This document shows positions 49,519 to 58,849 of a stretch of DNA of 64,000 nt, piece after piece (position 1 is the stretch's first letter; every line of letters begins with the position of its first letter). Both the position numbers and the translations under genes were made by a program. The stretch covers positions 74,621-138,620 of the forward strand of contig CAJNDS010002817.1 of assembly GCA_905221605.1 (NCBI GenBank), read 5' to 3'. The notes under the pieces are model-generated. The model was not told the origin of the DNA. It saw nothing but the letters and a program-made list of their open reading frames with translations, and searched no databases. The stretch comes from Symbiodinium natans. Lineage: Eukaryota; Sar; Dinophyceae; Suessiales; Symbiodiniaceae.

Positions 49519-51897
49519 ACTATCGCTTTTATCTTTGTCTTTTATTTTGTTTTTTATTTTTGTAATTTCTCCCTTCATTGTAGCCATTTCCTTTTTCATT
49601 GCTTTAAATAAATCTTTCATTTCCTCATTTTCTTTTAAAGAATGCTGTAAAGCACTCCATAAAATAGGAACACAAGACGTATAATCAAACTTTAAATATC
49701 CGTCTTTGCCTTCTTTAACCAGATTTTGCCATTCATCCGGAACTTTTTTACTTAAAAAGTCATTAGCAATAAAACCACAACATGATTTTCCTTGTTGTCT
49801 TTCATCAATAAAACGATATGTTTTCGGAACAATGTATTTAACTAATTCCACTGCCTTTTTTTGGTTAAGTTCCTGAATGTCTTTTTTCAATCGTTTATCA
49901 GAACTTGGAATTAAAGACCCAGTATATTCAATATCTCCATTAACGAGAATGCCACTTGGTGAAATTGAAAATACATCATTCGATACTGAAACACTACCAA
50001 AATAAAATGCATATTCACCACCCGCATCGGTATTTAAAAACTGTATCTGGTCTACGGTGCTTATTGTTTCTTGTGTTAATTCTAAATTATTCATCTTAAC
50101 TTTACCATCTGTTATTTTAATTTCCGGTGTGCTACTTTCTAAACCAACAGTTAAATTAATATCTCCTAGTGTATCACCATTCCTAACAAATAATTTATAT
50201 TGACCATCCAAGACTTCTTTTAATTCGCTACTGTTCTGAAACATAAAACGCCCCCAACTAACAACATCGCTTTCACCAACGATATTACCAATACTATTAA
50301 ATGTTAAGTTATTTGTAACTGCTCTATTAATAGTAATTCCGTTAGTGTCATTCAATTGTAAAGCAATAGTGGCGGTTGTTGGGTCTGTTGTTCTGGTCGG
50401 CTGTAATGAAAAATTAATCTCTTCTGTCGATATTATATTTAATGAATTATTAGCGTCTGCTCTTTGAAATATCCTACCTGAATTATTGACATAAATATCT
50501 CCGTTAAATGTTGATGTGCTTTGAAATGATGCTGTGCTACCAAAATTAGCATTTCCACCACTTACATTTAATTTATTTGCTCCTTGAATTGCTCCAATAC
50601 CTAAACTTAAACAATAAACTCCACTACCGTTTGCTGTATTCAATAAAAGTAATGAAGCACTATCATTGCTTGTATTATAAGCATTAATATTAAATGAATT
50701 AAACCTAATATATCCTTGTGCATTTTTTACAGTTAAAACATTACTCGCGTCTGTTGTATCTTTATAAAACGTAAGTCCTGAATTATTAGAAATATTACAA
50801 TTTTCACCATCAAAATTTAAATCATTTGATAAGTCTAAATTACCATCCACTCTTAAATTTTGTCTAACGATAGCATTATCAACAACATCTAGTGTATAAC
50901 CTCCTGTTAATGTATTTGCTCCTGTATCTACTAATAACGAATGTGATTTAACATATTGATTAGCATTATTATTTAGATTTAATATCCTTCCTGTATCACC
51001 TACGGAATTATAACAATCGATATTATCATTGTTAAAAGTAATATAATTATCAGTATTTCTAACTGTAAATGATAAATTAGCATCTGCTGTATTTTCTACT
51101 ACTAGACCACCTGTTGGCGTTTCTATCTTTCCTGACATTTTATAACCTGCATTATTATTTGTTAAATCTAATTGTTTTATTGCATCGTCTGACGTATTAT
51201 TACAAAATATTTTATCGCCTTGTAAAGTTATATAACTAGTAGCGTTTTTAAACTCCGCTAAAACTTTGTCGCCTCCACCTGTTTGATTACTGAATAATAA
51301 ACCTGCTACCGGACTTATATTTACTGTTGAATTATTTAACGTTAAACCACTATGAATAACGGTCGGGGCGCTACAATCAATAATAGGATTTGCGCTAAAT
51401 CTATTTGTAAAATCTGATTTAGGAACTCTTAAATCTAATAAATTATCAATTTCTGTATCGGTGTAGCCACCTCCACCACCTGCGCCCGCTATTAATGTAT
51501 CAACCTCGCCTTTATTATAGAAATTTGTTGCTAATAATGTATTATTTTGATAATTAGTATTCAAATTCGTGTCTATTTGCGCTTGTGTATAATAATTACT
51601 AAATGTTGAATCAATTTCTGTTTTGTTGTAAAAGGTGCTCGTTAAAGTGGCGTTTGTTTGGTAGTCTGTGTTTAATAAATGTGTTATTGAACTAATATTC
51701 TGGAAGTTTTGAAGTTGTTTCGTGTTCAAAACTGCTATATCTGCTGTATTTGTTGCTATATTAGAAGTATTAGCCGAGTTAGTGTTTTCTACTTCTGTTT
51801 TGGTGGCGTATTGATCGCTTATTTCAGTTGCCCCTGTTGAAAAAATTTTGTAAATTTTGTTCGCGTAAAGCGTGGTTAAGTTGTTTATAGAAGCCAT
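49513..51897 (-). CDS. Fibre/spike protein with S74-type self-chaperone domain
   Basis: A 794-aa protein. The N-terminal 170 residues have heptad and Thr/Asn-rich repeats (YNKTEIDSTFSNYYTQAQID) typical of trimeric fibres. The middle (about 180-670) is a long series of short Asn/Ser/Thr-rich beta repeats. Near residue 690 SSDKRLKKDIQEL marks an intramolecular chaperone (peptidase S74) domain, with the Ser and Lys expected for self-cleavage, then SCCGFIANDF and a coiled-coil tail. In phages such domains help tailspikes trimerise and then cut themselves off. Here it most likely forms a host-contact fibre on the virion. The virion role is inferred from architecture. Confidence 0.85.
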   Translation of the reverse strand: MASINNLTTLYANKIYKIFSTGATEISDQYATKTEVENTNSANTSNIATNTADIAVLNTKQLQNFQNISSITHLLNTDYQTNATLTSTFYNKTEIDSTFSNYYTQAQIDTNLNTNYQNNTLLATNFYNKGEVDTLIAGAGGGGGYTDTEIDNLLDLRVPKSDFTNRFSANPIIDCSAPTVIHSGLTLNNSTVNISPVAGLLFSNQTGGGDKVLAEFKNATSYITLQGDKIFCNNTSDDAIKQLDLTNNNAGYKMSGKIETPTGGLVVENTADANLSFTVRNTDNYITFNNDNIDCYNSVGDTGRILNLNNNANQYVKSHSLLVDTGANTLTGGYTLDVVDNAIVRQNLRVDGNLDLSNDLNFDGENCNISNNSGLTFYKDTTDASNVLTVKNAQGYIRFNSFNINAYNTSNDSASLLLLNTANGSGVYCLSLGIGAIQGANKLNVSGGNANFGSTASFQSTSTFNGDIYVNNSGRIFQRADANNSLNIISTEEINFSLQPTRTTDPTTATIALQLNDTNGITINRAVTNNLTFNSIGNIVGESDVVSWGRFMFQNSSELKEVLDGQYKLFVRNGDTLGDINLTVGLESSTPEIKITDGKVKMNNLELTQETISTVDQIQFLNTDAGGEYAFYFGSVSVSNDVFSISPSGILVNGDIEYTGSLIPSSDKRLKKDIQELNQKKAVELVKYIVPKTYRFIDERQQGKSCCGFIANDFLSKKVPDEWQNLVKEGKDGYLKFDYTSCVPILWSALQHSLKENEEMKDLFKAMKKEMATMKGEITKIKNKIKDKDKSDSD

Positions 51898-51933
51898 TAT
51901 TAAATTAAGTAGATTTTATTTAATTTAATAATG
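51895..51933. terminator. 14-bp inverted repeat at the fibre start
   Basis: CATTATTAAATTAA and TTAATTTAATAATG, perfect arms; one arm includes the fibre start codon. It may combine a transcript end for the fibre's upstream neighbour region with a promoter for the fibre gene. Confidence 0.45.
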
Positions 51934-51936
51934 TTT

Positions 51937-52653
51937 TTATTTTTGCTCTTCTGCCTTCTTCTGTTGCCATTTTTCTCGTCTCCTTCTGTTTATTTCTTGC
52001 TTATTCGCTTCGTAATACGCCTTCTTCTGTTGTTTATAATATTCTTTTTTACTTTCTACACACTTCTTTTTTCGCTCTGCTATGGCTTCTTTGTTATTCT
52101 CTCTGTATAGTTTCTGGTATTCATCCATTTTGTCTTTATTATTGTAATAATATTCTTTTTTTTGTGCTTTTCTTGCTTCTATGTTGTCGTGGTAATTTTG
52201 TTTGCTCTTTTCTTTAATGTATTCTTTATTGTCTTGATAATGCTGTTTTTTGTATTCTTGTATTTGTTCTTTATGTGCTTCTTTATGTTCCTTTTGCTTT
52301 TGTAATATAGTTTCTTTACAATCCTCATAATATTCTTTCTTAGTTCTGCTCTCAACTCGTTTATTCAATGTTCCAAGTTTCTTTATATAAAATCCTTCTC
52401 GTGCTTGTAATTGCTCTCTGTTCTCACAAGGGAATTCTTCAATTAGTTCAATTCTGAATGCTTCTGTTCCTAATTCTCTCATCAACTGATAAAATAGAAT
52501 GTTTTCACTTTTTTTTGCATTTATACTTGCACGATGTTTTGCCATACGCTTACATAGTAATTGCGTAGTGCTTCCCACATACACGTCATCATTAATGTCA
52601 TTTCTGATACAATAAATTTTTCCATTGCCATAATCTCGGCTACACATTACCAT
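51937..52653 (-). CDS. GIY-YIG endonuclease (b)
   Basis: A 238-aa paralogue: GKIYCIRND, YVGSTTQLLCKRMAKHR, a helix with FRIELIEEFPCENREQL, and the Glu of REGFYIKK. The tail is longer, with repeated HYQDNKEYIKEKSKQNYHDN-like units. It lies between fibre and major capsid genes on the same strand. Start at Met 1 or Met 3 is not resolvable; a diverged TTTCTTTATATCAATTTATA hairpin lies upstream. Confidence 0.85.
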   Translation of the reverse strand: MVMCSRDYGNGKIYCIRNDINDDVYVGSTTQLLCKRMAKHRASINAKKSENILFYQLMRELGTEAFRIELIEEFPCENREQLQAREGFYIKKLGTLNKRVESRTKKEYYEDCKETILQKQKEHKEAHKEQIQEYKKQHYQDNKEYIKEKSKQNYHDNIEARKAQKKEYYYNNKDKMDEYQKLYRENNKEAIAERKKKCVESKKEYYKQQKKAYYEANKQEINRRRREKWQQKKAEEQK

Positions 52654-52714
52654 ATATTACTATAAATAAATATTTCTTTATATCAATTTATAGCAATATT
52701 TTTAAACAAGGTTC

Positions 52715-54181
52715 TCAATCTAAAACCGTCGATGCACTTTCGCTTAATTCAAAAACGTGCTCGCTCACTAATGTAACATAAACTTGCTCGATCCCGAGGG
52801 CGAAGGTGTTGTTCGCCCCTTTCAATTTAAAAGTTAATAAGGAGCCCATTTTGGTGTTGCTTCCTGTAAAATTCATATCTGGTTGCTTATCGAAATTTAT
52901 TCCACCAATAAACTTATCGTTAGCGTATCTGTAAATGTCAATTGAAAAACCGTCATAAAACGGAGACATAACATTAACAGCACGGCGTAAGAAATACATA
53001 GCTTCGGCTAAACTTTCTATTGCTTGTTCGGGGAACTTTTTATTCGCGATCTGAACATAATATGAAATTTGTTTGGTGCTGTCGATCACACCTTCTAAAT
53101 TATCAATTGATGCCGCCATGGGATGCCAGAACCACGTCCATTTCTTCTTGGCAAAATTTCCGGCTGTGTTATTAGTTTCAATCTGTGAATTGGAAAGGGT
53201 AAAAAACATTTGTGATAATCGTGTTGAAGACTTAACAATATTCATATTGATTTCGGTATTTCCTGCCGCGAAAGATTGTGAAAAACTGTGATAGGCTGGA
53301 TAAACCATACGAAGCCGACCCCCTTTCAATAAATGCGAAACCACGTTATTATTGACGGAATTGTCGACTGTGATTAATTCGCATCGAAGGATACAATTTT
53401 GAATTGCCCACGAGGTTGTAGTGTTTCGTGTGGTAAAATATAAACCATTAACATCGTCTTCCGCCTGCGTTCCTGCTACCGGCGTAGCCGGATTGATTAC
53501 CGGTTCTTGTGCATCGGAACAAATTTCAAAGATAAATTCTAACGGACAATATCGAATAGGCGGATAATACCCAGATTGAACGAACCCGCAACATGGCTTA
53601 TGTCCCATCCGAACGAATTTACCTTGCTCAATTCCTGTCGTGTTGGCTCGCGTAAGTTTTGGTAAAACAATTCCTCTATCATTTCTACCAGTAGTAGCTG
53701 TGGCATCGTGTGTTTCAATTGCAAACGCATAAAGTCTATTAATTCGGCTGTCGTATCGGGTTAAACATCCTTCCTGAATATCGTCTAAATTTCTTACTTC
53801 TTCGCTTTTAAAAGATTTCATTTCTTCGCATACTAAATTATAGTTGTCAATGTCGTTAATCTGTTGCCCTGCCGCATTGCATCTATAACGAGTGAAAAAG
53901 GCGTGGCTTTCACCTAATGGTCTTAAATATTCTCCTGCCGTGGTTGATGTATTCACAACATCAAAAAATAAGCAAATGCTGGACATATCGATGTAATTGT
54001 TGTCTTCTCCCGTGATCACAAATTTAATATATTTATTACCATTATTTGAACTAAAAATATTTCCGGATACACTAGGGAAATGAACCTGCTTACGATCGGT
54101 GATATACGCGGCACTTTCGGGAAGTCCGAACTGTAACGAGTTTATCATATTATCCTGTGTTTCAGCAATAACTAAATCCAT
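52715..54181 (-). CDS. Major capsid protein, PLV double-jelly-roll type
   Basis: A 488-aa protein beginning with the PLV signature FGLPESAAYITDRKQVHF, then SGNIFSSNNGNKYIKFVITG and SSICLFFDVVN. Mid-region CPLEFIFEICSD and the C-terminal FALGIEQVYVTLVSEHVFEL fit the second barrel. It would form the pseudo-hexameric capsomers of an icosahedral shell. Length is within the usual 450-600 range. It is followed on the same strand by GIY-YIG (b) and preceded by two small genes. It resembles PLV capsids more than virophage or classical Polinton ones, by recalled motif pattern. Confidence 0.93.
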   Translation of the reverse strand: MDLVIAETQDNMINSLQFGLPESAAYITDRKQVHFPSVSGNIFSSNNGNKYIKFVITGEDNNYIDMSSICLFFDVVNTSTTAGEYLRPLGESHAFFTRYRCNAAGQQINDIDNYNLVCEEMKSFKSEEVRNLDDIQEGCLTRYDSRINRLYAFAIETHDATATTGRNDRGIVLPKLTRANTTGIEQGKFVRMGHKPCCGFVQSGYYPPIRYCPLEFIFEICSDAQEPVINPATPVAGTQAEDDVNGLYFTTRNTTTSWAIQNCILRCELITVDNSVNNNVVSHLLKGGRLRMVYPAYHSFSQSFAAGNTEINMNIVKSSTRLSQMFFTLSNSQIETNNTAGNFAKKKWTWFWHPMAASIDNLEGVIDSTKQISYYVQIANKKFPEQAIESLAEAMYFLRRAVNVMSPFYDGFSIDIYRYANDKFIGGINFDKQPDMNFTGSNTKMGSLLTFKLKGANNTFALGIEQVYVTLVSEHVFELSESASTVLD

Positions 54182-54191
54182 AACTTATATA

Positions 54192-54440
54192 TTATTTATT
54201 AGATTTTTTATTATTAATATTATTATATTTTTTATGTGAATTTAAATTGTTAATATTTTTTGAAATTGGTTTTTCTAATTGCGGTTGTGATACTGCCGTT
54301 GCATCGGCTTCAACAATTCCTCTAATAGTTTCATAAGATGAATTGTTGATGCTTTTCGTAAGCTTGTTTTTAAATTGGACGTTTTCGGGGGCTTTTCCTA
54401 CCCTTGTTTGTTCTTTCTGCTTCCTGACCTTATTAAGCAT
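54192..54440 (-). CDS. Small basic PLV protein before MCP
   Basis: An 82-aa Lys/Asn-rich protein (VRKQKEQTRVGKAPENVQFK). It ends 10 bases before the MCP start and starts 22 bases after the lipase-like gene ends, so the three probably share a transcript. No family known; composition suggests a DNA-binding or internal virion protein. Confidence 0.55.
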   Translation of the reverse strand: MLNKVRKQKEQTRVGKAPENVQFKNKLTKSINNSSYETIRGIVEADATAVSQPQLEKPISKNINNLNSHKKYNNINNKKSNK

Positions 54441-54462
54441 TCTATTATATTATTTAGGAAAA

Positions 54463-55005
54463 TCATTTTTCATCAGGTGGTAGTGTCTCACTAACTCCAT
54501 CAAATGCGCTTATGTCATGATTTTTTAAAGGGTTTAGACTATCAGTATATACATTCATCGCGCCTCCATCGAAAGCACTTACCAAATCTCCAACTTTTCT
54601 AAATCTTTTATGTTCTTCCGTGTTAGGGTTAAAACCTAAACTGAATGTAGGGCTGTTATATGTTCTCGTTCTTAAACTTCTATCTGGAAAATCTTTTGCA
54701 AGCGTTAAAACAACTGGACCTGCCTGACTATGTCCGACCAACTCCGTTATTTGCGGGTTATCCTGCAATACTCGCTTCGCTTCAATGTATCGTTCCATAT
54801 CACGGACGCCACCTAATACACCAAAAGGGAGCTTTGTTAAGTTTTCTAACCAATTAACAGCGCTGGTTGTTCCTCCAACATACATTTTATTTCCTTTAAC
54901 AAAAATTTTATTATCACGATCGTAAGCATATTTAATACCCTGTGAATTTGAAATTTTGCCGTTACTTTCTAGCATCGTATTTAGTTGCGATTGTATTTTT
55001 GACAT
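54463..55005 (-). CDS. Lipase class 3-like alpha/beta hydrolase
   Basis: A 180-aa protein. VGHSQAGPVVLTLAKD gives the GxSxG nucleophile elbow in a lipase-3 style, followed by YNSPTFS. VGDLVSAFDGG supplies the likely acid Asp and LKNHDIS the likely His. The length covers only the catalytic core. It may hydrolyse host membrane lipid during entry or exit; that is inference. It is transcribed with the MCP. Confidence 0.75.
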   Translation of the reverse strand: MSKIQSQLNTMLESNGKISNSQGIKYAYDRDNKIFVKGNKMYVGGTTSAVNWLENLTKLPFGVLGGVRDMERYIEAKRVLQDNPQITELVGHSQAGPVVLTLAKDFPDRSLRTRTYNSPTFSLGFNPNTEEHKRFRKVGDLVSAFDGGAMNVYTDSLNPLKNHDISAFDGVSETLPPDEK

Positions 55006-55058
55006 TATATAAAAAAGATTATAAATTATTTATATCAATTATATTATATAACAATATT

Positions 55059-55928
55059 ATGAGTATCAGACCATTGACGTATAAAAAAGTTTATGTAAAT
55101 TCAAAATACCGCACTTCAAACAGTCGTGGAATAAGCGACTTTCAAATTGAATTAAGGGAAACCTTTGAAATACCCGATGGAACTATTATGCAAGTTCACG
55201 AGCTAGCCATTCCGAATACATGGTATTCAATAAACTCAAATAATCAAAATCTATATTTTAGACATCAGATCATCGCACCAGCTACACCGCAAGGCATAAC
55301 GTATAGGCGTATTGAAATACCAGTCGGAAATTACTCACCGCCGGAATTAGCAAATGCAATTCAGACACAACTGAATTTTTTCTTTGATAGTGGCGGTCGG
55401 TCAAATTCCTATACCGTCACATACAACACGATATCAAATAAGATGACGGTATCCTCAAATTATACAGAGGTGCTTTTTATTCCCTTAACTGATGCCGACG
55501 TTCCATCTTTCGTAGGTTCGTTTTCCAACAGTGTAGATCTGAATAATTTGAACTCTATAAATGAAGTGTTAAGTTTTAACGTTACGGTAGGCGATAGTTT
55601 CACTTCATCCGCTCCATGGACAACCGGCTTTATTAAGCTTCTCCATCACCAAGACCTATACATATCATGTCCGGAACTGTCAAATAATAATTTTCATAGT
55701 CCTTCGTCTTTTTCAAACGCGATCGTAAAAAAAGTTCCTGTCAATGCTTCCTTCGCAGGTATTATAAATGATCCCTACGGCGTTACAGATTACGATTATG
55801 TCAATGTCTCACGTCGTTCAATAAGACGGCTAACTTTTAGAATAACTGATGAAACGGGCAACCTTATCGACTTCAACGGCGTCGATTTGAGTTTTTCCTT
55901 ATTATTCCACAACTCTGACGCGACGTGA
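55059..55928 (+). CDS. Minor capsid (penton-like) protein
   Basis: A 289-aa protein from MSIRPLTYKKVYVNSKYRTS; I rejected an in-frame start 117 bases upstream because it overlaps the divergent lipase gene and encodes an unrelated hydrophobic stretch. The beginning VNSKYRTSNSRGISDFQIEL and HELAIPNTWYSI, and the end RRLTFRITDETGNLIDFNG, match the single-jelly-roll penton proteins of PLVs and Polintons. It would close the capsid vertices. Upstream TATATAACAATATT resembles the element's other TATA-like signals. Confidence 0.85.
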   Translation: MSIRPLTYKKVYVNSKYRTSNSRGISDFQIELRETFEIPDGTIMQVHELAIPNTWYSINSNNQNLYFRHQIIAPATPQGITYRRIEIPVGNYSPPELANAIQTQLNFFFDSGGRSNSYTVTYNTISNKMTVSSNYTEVLFIPLTDADVPSFVGSFSNSVDLNNLNSINEVLSFNVTVGDSFTSSAPWTTGFIKLLHHQDLYISCPELSNNNFHSPSSFSNAIVKKVPVNASFAGIINDPYGVTDYDYVNVSRRSIRRLTFRITDETGNLIDFNGVDLSFSLLFHNSDAT

Positions 55929-55971
55929 AACATATTTAAACAGAAAAAAACATATAAAAACATATAGCGAG

Positions 55972-56478
55972 ATGCCAGACTACCAGAAGGGAAAGATCTA
56001 TGCTGTTTGGGATAGTGACTATAAGGAATGCTACATAGGAAGCACGTGTGAAAAACTGTGTCAAAGAATGGCAAGTCATAGAGGGAACTACAAAAAATAC
56101 TTACAAGGGCACACGAAAGCCTTTCACACGCTATACAGAATGTTCGATAAATACGGTATGGACAAATGTAGGATAGAACTTATTGAAGACTACCCCTGTT
56201 CATCGAAAGAAGACTTGTTTCGACAAGAAGGATACAATATCAAAAATACAGATTGTGTCAATCGTAATGTTTCAGGAAGGACACCAAAAGAAAGATACGA
56301 AGACAAGAAAGATGAAATTTTAGCACGACAAAAGACATACCGTGAAGGCAACAAAGACAAAATCAAGCAGAGAATGCGACTGTATTACGAGGCAAACAAA
56401 GAAAAAATCATAGAGAAGGCGAAAGAATACAAAAACAAAAAGCAGTCCCAAATGACCAAAACTCGAAATGATGGTTAA
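55972..56478 (+). CDS. GIY-YIG endonuclease (c)
   Basis: A 168-aa paralogue: GKIYAVWD, CYIGSTCEKLCQRMASHR, MDKCRIELIEDYPCSSKEDL and the Glu of RQEGYNIK, then a charged tail with YREGNKDKIKQRMRLYYEAN. It sits 43 bases after the minor capsid gene. The three copies are too diverged for a very recent duplication. Each lies beside a capsid, packaging or fibre gene. Confidence 0.85.
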   Translation: MPDYQKGKIYAVWDSDYKECYIGSTCEKLCQRMASHRGNYKKYLQGHTKAFHTLYRMFDKYGMDKCRIELIEDYPCSSKEDLFRQEGYNIKNTDCVNRNVSGRTPKERYEDKKDEILARQKTYREGNKDKIKQRMRLYYEANKEKIIEKAKEYKNKKQSQMTKTRNDG

Positions 56479-56515
56479 GAAAACAAATAGAAAATATATA
56501 GAACAATATATATAT

Positions 56516-57067
56516 ATGACAGATCAAAGCTCGGAAATTGTAGCAGTCAATGATGAACCTGAAAACGAAGCAACCGAAGCGCAACCTGAAACCGAAACAC
56601 CAATGCCTGAACCGGAAAAGGGAGAAGCTAAACGAGTTAAAATTCGCGACGTTGTAAAAGAACCTGCTGAATGTAGGGACTGTAAAAAAACGATGACTGT
56701 AAAAACGTTGAGATATACCCATCCTGAAAAATGCGAAAAGAAACCAAGTAATATTATTGATAAACCAGTAAAAAGACAAGCACCTAGAACCAAAGCGAAA
56801 ATAAACGTTGAACCTCTCGCACCGGAACATAATGAAAATAATTCAGTGGCACAGCCACAATATCAAGAACAACAACCGCCTGTTTCAAAAGCAATTCCGC
56901 CAGTGCAACCGCAACAATTTTCAAATCCTTATGCAAATTTAACGCAACAACAATTATTGCAATTACAAATGAAATCAATGAACGCCGAAATTTTGAGAAG
57001 AAGACAGGAAAAATCTGAAAATATGTGCAAAGCAATGTTTCAATCAAGAAGTAAAAAATCTAAATAA
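56516..57067 (+). CDS. PLV protein with CxxC...HxxxxC motif and Gln/Pro-rich tail
   Basis: A 183-aa protein starting at MTDQSSEIV, directly after TATATATATG; a longer start overlaps the GIY-YIG gene and is less likely. It has an acidic Pro/Glu N-terminus, then CRDCKKTMTVKTLRYTHPEKC, a probable single zinc site. A Lys-rich linker, a Gln/Pro-rich stretch and a helical C-terminus ending SRSKKSK follow. Zinc site and basic tail suggest nucleic-acid binding. Function unknown. Confidence 0.65.
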   Translation: MTDQSSEIVAVNDEPENEATEAQPETETPMPEPEKGEAKRVKIRDVVKEPAECRDCKKTMTVKTLRYTHPEKCEKKPSNIIDKPVKRQAPRTKAKINVEPLAPEHNENNSVAQPQYQEQQPPVSKAIPPVQPQQFSNPYANLTQQQLLQLQMKSMNAEILRRRQEKSENMCKAMFQSRSKKSK

Positions 57068-57079
57068 TAATATATACAA

Positions 57080-57421
57080 ATGGTTCTATATAATAGGTTC
57101 AAATTTCAGAAAAACAAAAAAATGCATAAGAAAAAATCATTAGATAATCCCGTCGTGAATTCACCCGAAGATCTGGTTTATCGGCAACAAAATATTGATT
57201 ATCTACTGAATTTGAAAAAGCAACTGGAAGCGAGAGAGGCAAAAGAAAAGAACATAGCGTTTAAGCGTAGATTGTTAGAGGGTCAGATGAAAGCAAATTA
57301 TGAAAGTGAGATGTCAAGATTGAAGGGGGAAATGCATAATCCAAGAATACCCGAGACTTCTCTGGAACATCTTAAAAAAAGATATGACACGTTAAGCGAA
57401 TTAAGTGAAACAATTTTCTAA
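57080..57421 (+). CDS. Small helical PLV protein
   Basis: A 113-aa protein: basic N-terminus (NRFKFQKNKKMHKKK), then a long helix (LLNLKKQLEAREAKEKNIAF) and a Leu-rich end. It starts 12 bases after the previous gene and ends 18 before the next, so it is probably co-transcribed. No family known. Confidence 0.6.
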   Translation: MVLYNRFKFQKNKKMHKKKSLDNPVVNSPEDLVYRQQNIDYLLNLKKQLEAREAKEKNIAFKRRLLEGQMKANYESEMSRLKGEMHNPRIPETSLEHLKKRYDTLSELSETIF

Positions 57422-57439
57422 AACAATATATAAAAAAGA

Positions 57440-58747
57440 ATGGTAGTTAAAAATGCTGGAATACAATTTCATAGAAGATCGAGATATGAAGATATTTTGG
57501 AGCTGGTTAATGACGATGAAGAAGCGTTAAAACCCTTTCCTAATAGAGATGCTGTATTTTATAAACAAAGCAACAAAGGAACTCGTTTTGATGGAAAAGA
57601 TCATTTGGACAAGTTAAAAGTTCAAGAAAAACAAATTGCCGAAAGAATTGTTAGGGATCATATGCTACGCGAATACGCTAGCGATAACAATTTTACACAT
57701 AGAGCATTATTTACAGAGCACGATCGCCCAGAGCAACAACAACCCAGACCGCCAGAAATGTTTAACATTGCAACAGATCAAGAAGAAAGGAGCACAATTG
57801 AAGAATACGGCACACCACCAGAGCAACAATTTTTCGAAGTAAATGAAGCGTTACAAAATTTATCAATGACCCAACAACAGAATAGGGAAGCATTTGCACG
57901 AGCTCATCAACAACAGTTAGAAAGAGAGGAAGAGGGTGGTTCCGGAATTCTTCGGAGTTTAGGAAGCGGGGCATTAAGTTTAGGAAGCGGAGCCTTACGA
58001 GTAGGGGGCAATGTTGCTGGTAATATGATTTCCGGTATGGATTTTGGAACTGCCGCGTTTGCTGGACTTTCTCAAGAAGCTGTGCAGGTATTAATGAATA
58101 GATTATTGCCACCACCTAGACCGCTTTTAGATTTTTCAGGAACAGCCAGAGAAGGGCAATATACAACCTACGAACCAACGCCAATACCAAACATGCAATA
58201 TCTACAACCTTCAATAGTTTTACAACCGCATCAACCTAACGTAGGAGCTACGCAACAGCCATTACCCGTTGCATCATCAAGCCAACTAACAATAACAGAT
58301 ATACAAACACCAAGAATACAGCGACCAACAGAACCGAGAACTAAAACAAGACCCAGACCGTCACCGAGAACATCACCTGAACCACCACCGCAACCTAATT
58401 TTCAACAAGGCGGGTCGTCAAGTTCAAGCGGAAACGCGCCACCGCAACCACCACAAAACGAACGCCCAAGAACCCGTTTAACCAGAAAAACAAATTTGAA
58501 GGAAGGAACAACAGAAGAGCAGGATATGGCATCACCTACATTAATCATTCCAAGCAAAATAGGTATTCAAAAATTGAGAGAAGTATTCGAAGAAGCGAAC
58601 AACAGAAATACTATAAATACTAAAACTTACAGAAGCTATAAAAGTATGTATAACAATTGGATCAGGTCGGCGGGAGATAAAGAAATGAAAAAACAATATC
58701 TGAAAGAACTCAAAGATTTGTATAGAAAAGAAATATTTAGAAAATAA
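57440..58747 (+). CDS. Large Gly/Pro-rich PLV protein, possibly virion-associated
   Basis: A 435-aa protein. Residues about 1-150 are charged and helical. Residues about 165-215 are a Gly/Ala/Leu-rich, membrane-active-looking stretch with repeated LGSGAL units (LRSLGSGALSLGSGAL). Residues 230-360 are Pro/Gln/Ser-rich and probably disordered. The C-terminus is a helical domain (IGIQKLREVFEEANNRN). The layout recalls internal capsid proteins that disrupt membranes, but no homology is recognised. TATATAAAAAAG stands before the ATG. Confidence 0.6.
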   Translation: MVVKNAGIQFHRRSRYEDILELVNDDEEALKPFPNRDAVFYKQSNKGTRFDGKDHLDKLKVQEKQIAERIVRDHMLREYASDNNFTHRALFTEHDRPEQQQPRPPEMFNIATDQEERSTIEEYGTPPEQQFFEVNEALQNLSMTQQQNREAFARAHQQQLEREEEGGSGILRSLGSGALSLGSGALRVGGNVAGNMISGMDFGTAAFAGLSQEAVQVLMNRLLPPPRPLLDFSGTAREGQYTTYEPTPIPNMQYLQPSIVLQPHQPNVGATQQPLPVASSSQLTITDIQTPRIQRPTEPRTKTRPRPSPRTSPEPPPQPNFQQGGSSSSSGNAPPQPPQNERPRTRLTRKTNLKEGTTEEQDMASPTLIIPSKIGIQKLREVFEEANNRNTINTKTYRSYKSMYNNWIRSAGDKEMKKQYLKELKDLYRKEIFRK

Positions 58748-58756
58748 AAAGCTTCA

Positions 58757-58795
58757 AAATATTTCAATAAATTATTATTCTTTATTGAAATATTT
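58757..58795. terminator. 15-bp inverted repeat after the 57440-58747 gene
   Basis: AAATATTTCAATAAA and TTTATTGAAATATTT are perfect arms around a 9-base loop, 10 bases past the stop. Likely transcript 3' end. Confidence 0.6.
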
Positions 58796-58849
58796 ATTTT
58801 TTCAAAAGTTTTAAAAGTTTTAAAAACTAAAATATATAGTATTATATAT

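Noticed and set aside
49513-51897. Prophage or bacterial contamination, suggested by the S74 fibre
   Set aside because: The gene is inside an element with DJR capsid, rve integrase and A32-type ATPase, inserted in a eukaryotic LINE with a target duplication.
54942-55058. Upstream start for the minor capsid protein
   Set aside because: Overlaps the divergent lipase-like gene and adds an unrelated hydrophobic stretch; the Met at 55059 begins the conserved sequence.
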